Source: Cerrena zonata
Lineage: Eukaryota > Basidiomycota > Agaricomycetes > Polyporales > Cerrenaceae
Assembly (NCBI GenBank): GCA_038087015.1
Contig: JASBNA010000100.1
Location: forward strand, 1-64,000
DNA: 64,000 bases
Direction: 5' to 3'
This document shows, in pieces, positions 58,965 to 64,000 of this stretch. How positions within the stretch are numbered: position 1 is the first letter of the stretch; each line of letters begins with the position of its first letter. Below the pieces are notes generated by a model, which saw nothing but the letters and a program-made list of their open reading frames with translations, did no database searches and was not told where the DNA came from. The position numbers were made by a program, and so were the translations under genes.

Positions 58965-60323
58965 ATGATCCGGTATGTGTTAGGAGCAGTTATTAATAAA
59001 ATACCCTATTTGCCCAGTTATGAAGAAGTGCCCATTGAAGAGAAGATCCACCAAGTGATTGTGAATAGAAGACAAGAAGAACAAATACGAACGCCGTCAC
59101 CCAGTGAGGATGAATTGATTGAAAATGAACCTTCTACCAATGCAATTCCATTACAGCAACCACAAGGGAGTATAAGCCGATATAACTGTTTGCACTATTC
59201 GGATACCTGTGATGATTTCCCGCGAGAAGTTGGCAATTCACCAATTAATCGAATTAAGGATTATTATTTCCAGCCCAATACCCCAACCAAGGTTCGCGGA
59301 AGTCAATGGGATGACGATGACGAGACCATGCGATACGACCATAATCCCATCATGACCAAGTATAGTCAAATTGGGTGTATTCCGGAAGTGGAGGAAGAAG
59401 CGGAAGGAGAAAATGTCATTGGGTTAGGGTTAAGGACTCCACCGGGGTACGAGGAGCCCAGTACGCCGCCAGAACAAATCCACCAGGAAAACGAAGATAC
59501 CAAAGAGATACGCATCAAGCAGTATTTGGATGAACAGAATAACAAGTTTGATACTTTGATTCATAATAATTTGGATATTGTAATCAAACAACAAGAATTA
59601 TTTGAAGAAAAGGAAGAAGAAGAGGAAAATTTGACAAAGTTGTTGATTGAATTTCTTCGTATGAAACCATTGAGTTTCCGGGAAAAACTACAGTACTCTA
59701 ATCGAGTGTTTAAATATGGAATTAAGTTAATCAATCCCTTTAAGCAAACTGAACCGGAGATGGCTAGATTGGCCGAGCCGGTTTCCATACGACCCAATTA
59801 TGAAGAAGACGAATATAAAGACGTGATACAAGTATTCAATAAACTCAAACCGGAAATCAAAAATCGCATTATCGATAACTATCGAAAAGAAGAAGAAATG
59901 AAGAGATTTGAAAATGAATCATTAATTGATAAATTTGAAATGTTGAGTATCCTAATGATCAAAATTACCATCAGTACCATTAAGTATATGATACCAATTA
60001 TACAAATTATTATCAATAAATTCAATAAAGACGAAATTTATTTATTCAATCAACTGAATTTTAATAAACTCATGAAAATCATCATTAAAAGTTTAATCTT
60101 TACCGAAAATCAATTGAACAATGACTTTCTCAAAAATTACCAATACGGTTTTACGAAAGACGATGAATTGGATGATTTTTGTAAAGAAATGTCAAATAAC
60201 GCACACCATTTCTTTAACAACAAATCAGTAGACTCGTTTAAGTCCGCTGGCTCGACTAACTTTGAAAGCTCTGAAAAACTATCGGTATTCAAAATCGCTG
60301 AACAATTCGTAGATGAATTTTAA
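58965..60323 (+). CDS. Unrecognised 452-aa acidic protein
   Basis: The intact frame begins MIRYVLGAVINKIPYLPSYEE, where residues 2-18 could form a short hydrophobic or amphipathic segment. The middle is acidic and Pro/Ser-rich (EEVEEEAEGE, TPPGYEEPSTPPEQ), with PPGYEEPS resembling a WW/PPxY ligand. A C-terminal helical domain (about 200-430) contains FREKLQYSNRVFKYGIKLINPF and a very Ile-rich stretch (MIKITISTIKYMIPIIQIIINKF). I do not recognise the family. It starts near a GTATGT sequence, but no branch site follows, so no intron is called. Confidence 0.65.
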   Translation: MIRYVLGAVINKIPYLPSYEEVPIEEKIHQVIVNRRQEEQIRTPSPSEDELIENEPSTNAIPLQQPQGSISRYNCLHYSDTCDDFPREVGNSPINRIKDYYFQPNTPTKVRGSQWDDDDETMRYDHNPIMTKYSQIGCIPEVEEEAEGENVIGLGLRTPPGYEEPSTPPEQIHQENEDTKEIRIKQYLDEQNNKFDTLIHNNLDIVIKQQELFEEKEEEEENLTKLLIEFLRMKPLSFREKLQYSNRVFKYGIKLINPFKQTEPEMARLAEPVSIRPNYEEDEYKDVIQVFNKLKPEIKNRIIDNYRKEEEMKRFENESLIDKFEMLSILMIKITISTIKYMIPIIQIIINKFNKDEIYLFNQLNFNKLMKIIIKSLIFTENQLNNDFLKNYQYGFTKDDELDDFCKEMSNNAHHFFNNKSVDSFKSAGSTNFESSEKLSVFKIAEQFVDEF

Positions 60324-60340
60324 TACTTTTTCTTTATTAT

Positions 60341-60450
60341 TAGATCGTATAAGATCGTATTAGATCGTATTAGATCGTATTGTAGCGGTACGGGGTGTGG
60401 TACGGGGGTGCGGTACGGGGGTGTTCGTGGAAGCTCATGGAAGCTCATGG
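60341..60450 (+). repeat. Short tandem repeats downstream of the 58965 gene
   Basis: TAGATCGTAT occurs four times head-to-tail at 60341-60380 (one unit has AAG for TAG). GGTACGGGG-type units follow three times (about 60387-60421). GGAAGCTCAT is then repeated twice (about 60429-60448), followed by GGAAGGTTGGCCCCC. Confidence 0.85.
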
Positions 60451-61306
60451 AAGGTTGGCCCCCTGGGGGTTACCCGGCACCTCTGCATAATCTGGACACT
60501 TTCCCCTATTGATGTTTTCCGGACGCCGCGCACGACCAGCCCCCTAATTCCAACACAAATAGAATCCGGATTCTCATTCTTTTTTTTTTTTTTTTTTTAT
60601 TTTGTTCTGGCAATTTATTACTCTTCTTTTTCTGTTTTCCCTCACTTTTTTCCTACTTGTTGTCATCCCTTTTTCTCATCAAACTAACAAAAAAATTTTT
60701 TTTTTTCAAGTTTGGTTTAGTTAATCGTTTAAGTTACGAAACTACTACAACCCAACTACTCTACGAAATCAGTCTGCCACTACATTGGGGTTATTCATTT
60801 AATACCTTTTTCTGGCTGTGTTATTTGTTTCGTGTGTCAACTATCAGAGTTTTCCCTCCCGCTGTCAGTCGCCACCCATTTTCTGCCTTCCCTTGCCGCT
60901 TGCTGGTTTTTGATTGGTTGATTGCTCGCTGTTCTGGTCCGTGCACGTCCTTTTTTGGTCTTTCCCACGTCCTCGTTTCCCTTTCTTTCTGACGCCTTGA
61001 TTGGTTGAATTTCAGAAAGTTTCCTTTTCCTGGTTTTTTTTGCTTGTTAAAAGCGCTCGTTTTTTGTTAAGGACACGCGGTCGCTTGCTTTGCTCCCTCT
61101 CTGCTATTAGGAAGTAGAGAAAAGAATCCGTACCGCGCGCGGCTTTTTTAATAGAAAAAGGATTTGTTTCGCACTTTTGCCTTTCCTTCTCCTGTTTTTG
61201 ACAACTTTTAAAGTTGAGTATTCTACTTTTGAGTAGAAGACGGTTACCTTTGTTTTAAATTTTTTTTTTTTATTTTTTTTTTTTTTTTTTGATTATTTGA
61301 TTGATC
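60451..61306. promoter_or_regulatory. Long upstream region of the 61307 gene
   Basis: About 860 bases, pyrimidine-rich with T tracts (about 60580-60599 and 61261-61290), an AGGTTGGCC element at 60452-60460 and a GC core CCGCGCGCGG near 61136. TTGATTGGTTGA-type sequences occur at about 60918 and 60997. Open frames here are Phe/Leu-rich products of T tracts, not genes. Confidence 0.45.
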
Positions 61307-62398
61307 ATGGCTTTGTGTTCTCAAGCTTTTTCAACCTCAAATAAACGTAGTTGCACCTTGAATACCGGGTTTGAGTCAAGTCCTGCTAAGAAGATATGCT
61401 TGTCAAAATTGAGGTCGGGGTCTGATTCAAAGAATCACCGCGTCACCATTGCATCGAATCCAGCATTTCAATTTCCAGTCTCGACCCGTACCGCTGCTCC
61501 CGGTGCGGCTCACCACAACCAGGTTGTGTACTCGTCGTCGGAAAATGAAGATGATTCCGATGATGAACAGTCTTGCTACAACGCCGATCAAATTAAAGCT
61601 AAAAGAAGAGCCTCCACCAGGGTTTCTTTTTCTTTGAATACCAATTCTGCTTTATCAAAGGCCATTTCCAAGTATTCGGATGATGATGACGATGATGAAG
61701 AGTCATCGATTAATAATAATACCACTCATCATCCAATTGTAGATGGTGATGATTGTTCTGATAATATTGATTGTAAATTGTCGTCTCCAATTAATAATTC
61801 TACAATTAATATTAATCCTGCTACTCCAATCAATCAGGGTTTCAATATCTCGGATCATTCCAATCAACCTTTGAAAAAATCAATTCCCGAATCAGATAAA
61901 CATTCAAGATCAAAATGCTTTGAATATTTGGTTGGCGCCATTGATGAAGCCTGGGCTAGATACTGTGATGCTACTACGTATGTGGAAGATGAAACTTATG
62001 GTTATAATACTCCAAATTCAGTGGCTACTGATGATGAAGATTATTTCGGTAACACCACTGATTTTACCGATTATGATTCTGAATTTGAACATCATCATTC
62101 TAAATCTTCAAAACCTCATTTATATACCCCAGCCACCTCTCCTTCCACTCCTTTATCCAACTCTTCAAAAGATCCTTCTTCTTGTCAATTACAAGCTTTG
62201 AAAGATCGTTTAACCAAGGCTAAATATTTCTTACAAGACTTGGTTGATTCAGATGATTGTTTGGATGCTAGCGCTTTTTGGAAACGTTGGGATATGATTA
62301 AATACGCCACCATTGAATTGGTTGAAGATGACGATGATGACGATGTCGTTGAATCAACCATTGATGAATTAGAAGATGGCCGCTTGTTTGCTAACTAA
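61307..62398 (+). CDS. Unrecognised Ser/Asp-rich protein with conserved-looking central motif
   Basis: The ATG is 61307; the open frame upstream begins with TTG. It is 363 aa. The N-terminus is basic and Ser-rich (NKRSCTLNTGFESSPAKKICLSKLRSG). Acidic tracts flank a folded-looking block at about 205-255: SRSKCFEYLVGAIDEAWARYCDATTYVEDE, then TPNSVATDDEDYFG. A C-terminal helical piece follows (LKDRLTKAKYFLQDLVDSDDCLDASAFWKRWDMIKYATIEL). The composition suggests a regulatory nuclear protein. I cannot name the family. Its long pyrimidine-rich upstream region resembles those of the regulator genes in this window. Confidence 0.72.
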   Translation: MALCSQAFSTSNKRSCTLNTGFESSPAKKICLSKLRSGSDSKNHRVTIASNPAFQFPVSTRTAAPGAAHHNQVVYSSSENEDDSDDEQSCYNADQIKAKRRASTRVSFSLNTNSALSKAISKYSDDDDDDEESSINNNTTHHPIVDGDDCSDNIDCKLSSPINNSTININPATPINQGFNISDHSNQPLKKSIPESDKHSRSKCFEYLVGAIDEAWARYCDATTYVEDETYGYNTPNSVATDDEDYFGNTTDFTDYDSEFEHHHSKSSKPHLYTPATSPSTPLSNSSKDPSSCQLQALKDRLTKAKYFLQDLVDSDDCLDASAFWKRWDMIKYATIELVEDDDDDDVVESTIDELEDGRLFAN

Positions 62399-63062
62399 TC
62401 AAGTTGATGTCTTGATTTCACCGCGGCCCTTTTGTTCATTTGGCTTGGTACCTTGAAAACTATGATTCTTTTTTGTTTTTGTTTTTCTTCTTTCTCTATG
62501 ATTTATTACTTCTTTCTTTTAATTATTTTATTTTGTTGAAAAGTTCTGGCTAACTTTATCTTTGATCATTTTCAAGAGTATTCAATCATTTGACTAATTC
62601 GACTTTCAAAAAAAAAAAAAAAAAGAAAAAAAAAAAATATCAAAAAAAAAAAGATATATACTTAAATGAAAAAGAATCACAATATCCCTCGTCAAGTCTG
62701 CTACTTAGGTTTGTTTTTTTTGTTTTGATTGTGCTTTTGTTTTTCCTGTTTATTACTTTGTTATTACTGCTGCTTTTTCATTTATTTCGATGGGTTCACT
62801 TTTTATTATTAATTTTTATTATTTAGGGTTACGAGAAATTTTAAACTACAAGTGTAAAATTTATGACAATTTTTGAGGTTTTGTTCCTCTTGATATATAT
62901 GTTTTGTATATATTGCTTATTTACTTTTGTATAATAGATTACTTTATGAATAACGTCTGTAAAATGCGATTTGTCTTTTTTTCAATAACTGAAATTTTAG
63001 AAAAAAGTTATTGAAAAAAGTTATAAAAAAAAATCAAACTACTCCAAGCTATTCATTCAACA
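62399..63062. other. Intergenic region before the FPR2-type gene
   Basis: A and T homopolymers (A17 and more at about 62608-62653). A 78-codon frame at 62590-62826 is Lys then Leu/Phe-rich homopolymer translation. No gene is supported. Confidence 0.4.
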
Positions 63063-63532
63063 ATGTTATCCAAGTTCTTAATTGCAATTACGGTGCTCAT
63101 CCAGGTTGCTCTTGCTGCATCAGGCATGCAAATCGGTATGTGTTTTCTAATTGATATCCCAAAACTAGTACTAACAACGCAAAAGGTGTTTTAAAGTCAA
63201 TTCCTGATGATGAATGCACCCGCAAAACCAAACCAGGTGACTCCATAAGTGTTCACTACGAAGGGAAATTGGATGACGGTTCCGTTTTTGACTCTTCTTT
63301 CAAAAGAGATTCTCCAATCTCCTTCAAATTGGGTGTTGGCCAAGTCATTCAAGGTTGGGATCAAGGCTTGTCCAATATGTGCATTGGTGAAAAGAGAAAA
63401 TTGATTATCCCTCCAGAATTAGGTTACGGTAATCGTAATATAGGTCCAATTCCTGCTGGCTCAACCTTAACTTTCATTGCTGAATTAGTTGATATCGCTG
63501 GTAGCCAAAAAAATTCAAAAGATGAATTGTAG
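63063..63532 (+). CDS. FPR2: ER FKBP-type peptidyl-prolyl isomerase (FPR2/FKBP2 type), two exons
   Basis: Exon 1 is 63063-63135 and exon 2 is 63186-63532, giving 139 aa. Exon 1 encodes the signal peptide ([20 protein letters not shown]) and MQI. Across the splice the protein reads [19 protein letters not shown], the exact FKBP2 pattern. The FKBP domain then has [45 protein letters not shown] and [14 protein letters not shown]. The active-site residues (Tyr, Phe-Asp, Val-Ile, Trp, Tyr) are present. The C-terminus KDEL is an ER-retrieval signal. The reading frame requires the intron; exon 2 alone has no proper start. Confidence 0.94.
63136..63185 (+). other. Spliceosomal intron in the FPR2-type gene
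   Basis: 50 nt, with 5' splice site GTATGT (63136-63141), branch site TACTAAC (63169-63175) and 3' splice site AAAAG ending at 63185. Splicing gives codon GGT from G plus GT. The branch-to-acceptor distance is very short (about 10 nt). Confidence 0.92.
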
Positions 63533-63809
63533 ATCTCGTTAACTGGTTTTCTCGTGAATATTAAATCTCACCATTAAGTCTTCGATTCAATTGTAGTTAT
63601 ATCCCCGTTCCCACCCCTTTTATTCTGCCAATTGGGTTATGTATAGCTGCAAACTCTTTGTAGAAACTGAAGATATCTGAAAAATGGCGTGAGGAGGTTA
63701 AAGGGTTTTTTTGCTGCGTTTTTTGTATTGCTGCGTTTTTTTTGTTCAATGATCCTTCTATAAAGACTATTGGTTACTCTTTTACTCCTAAATCTTCTCG
63801 ATCAGTAAG

Positions 63810-64000
63810 ATGTCTTCCATAAAGAAATCCCCGAAATCCTTCTTGAAACCTTTGCAAGAGTTCATTAGTTCAAATAATGATTTCCAAATCATTTACTCAA
63901 CGTCTCCACAAAAAAATTGGGTAACTCCACTCACTAATAGAGTCTGTGTACTCGATTCGTCGTTTAATCCGCCTCATCTTGGTCATTTTACCTTGGCTGA
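63810..64000 (+). CDS. POF1: POF1-type nicotinamide-nucleotide adenylyltransferase, 5' part only
   Basis: Cut by the right edge; 63 codons are visible. The N-terminus (MSSIKKSPKSFLKPLQEFI) leads to VCVLDSSFNPPHLGHFTLAE, a nucleotidyltransferase first strand with the HxGH motif in the form HLGH. This DSSFNPPHLGH form is typical of fungal Pof1-like NMNAT proteins. The ATG at 63810 is the only start upstream of the motif. Confidence 0.78.
   Translation, partial: MSSIKKSPKSFLKPLQEFISSNNDFQIIYSTSPQKNWVTPLTNRVCVLDSSFNPPHLGHFTLA

Noticed and set aside
58965..59010. Intron beginning at GTATGT just after the ATG of the 58965 gene
   Set aside because: No TACTAAC-type branch site was seen downstream and the frame is open throughout, so an unspliced start is simpler.
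60657..60992. 111-codon frame upstream of the 61307 gene
   Set aside because: Phe/Leu/Ser-rich product of pyrimidine tracts with no recognisable motif; lies in an upstream region.

Overview
This window looks like chromosomal DNA from an ascomycete budding yeast, most likely the CUG-Ser (Candida/Debaryomyces) clade. It is AT-rich, has nearly intronless genes on both strands, and has long poly(dA:dT) tracts in intergenic DNA. The one clear spliceosomal intron has GTATGT and TACTAAC signals. Every recognisable protein is a yeast family, and several are Candida-type (UME7, the RGT1 and ARG81 pair, ADR1, PSA2). CTG codons look scarce on reading but were not counted. If CUG is reassigned here, Leu at CTG in these translations would be Ser. 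Species cannot be assigned from the sequence alone.

Layout. 0-15 kb: a left-truncated BTB protein, divergent from an ARG81-like zinc-cluster factor; then an RGT1-like repressor, EMP70 (TM9), a UME6-like zinc-cluster factor (UME7), ATG6/VPS30 (Beclin) and a GPI-anchored Ser/Thr-rich wall protein. 15-18.6 kb: a gene-poor stretch with one tRNA-His(GUG). 18.6-37.6 kb: SEN2, BUR6, an FGGY sugar kinase, SUL2, CAC1/RLF2, SLX4, a small membrane protein, a JmjN/JmjC demethylase (RPH1 type), RAD24 and GRX3. 37.6-46.4 kb: ADR1 behind a long structured upstream region, a beta-lactamase-fold hydrolase, an NTF2-like protein and two small membrane proteins. 46.4-55 kb: MSH6, an unknown protein, PSA2-like nucleotidyltransferase, REX3-like exonuclease and the U3 snoRNA. 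55-64 kb: AKR1, a DUF4112 protein, two unrecognised proteins, an intron-containing FPR2-type ER FKBP, and the start of a POF1-type nucleotidyltransferase cut by the right edge.

Themes. Transcription factors for carbon, nitrogen and morphology control (ARG81, RGT1, UME7, ADR1) and genes for DNA replication and repair (CAC1, SLX4, RAD24, MSH6) are over-represented. Three of the repair/replication genes have MCB-like CGCG motifs upstream. SUL2 and GRX3 have TCACGTGA palindromes upstream, and SUL2 also has a Met31/32-like motif.

Two observations matter most to a reader. First, six genes (BTB, RGT1, RAD24, MSH6, PSA2, REX3) can be followed only across single-base frame shifts. Almost all behave as one extra base, which points to consensus errors in the assembly, or less likely to gene decay. 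Second, the long regions upstream of RGT1 and ADR1 share one layout: a GC-rich block carrying AGGTTGGCC, then a long T tract, then a TACTG/TGCTG-rich leader. AGGTT(G/A)GCC-like elements recur in two other long intergenic regions. I found no CRISPR, integrated virus or intact transposon.
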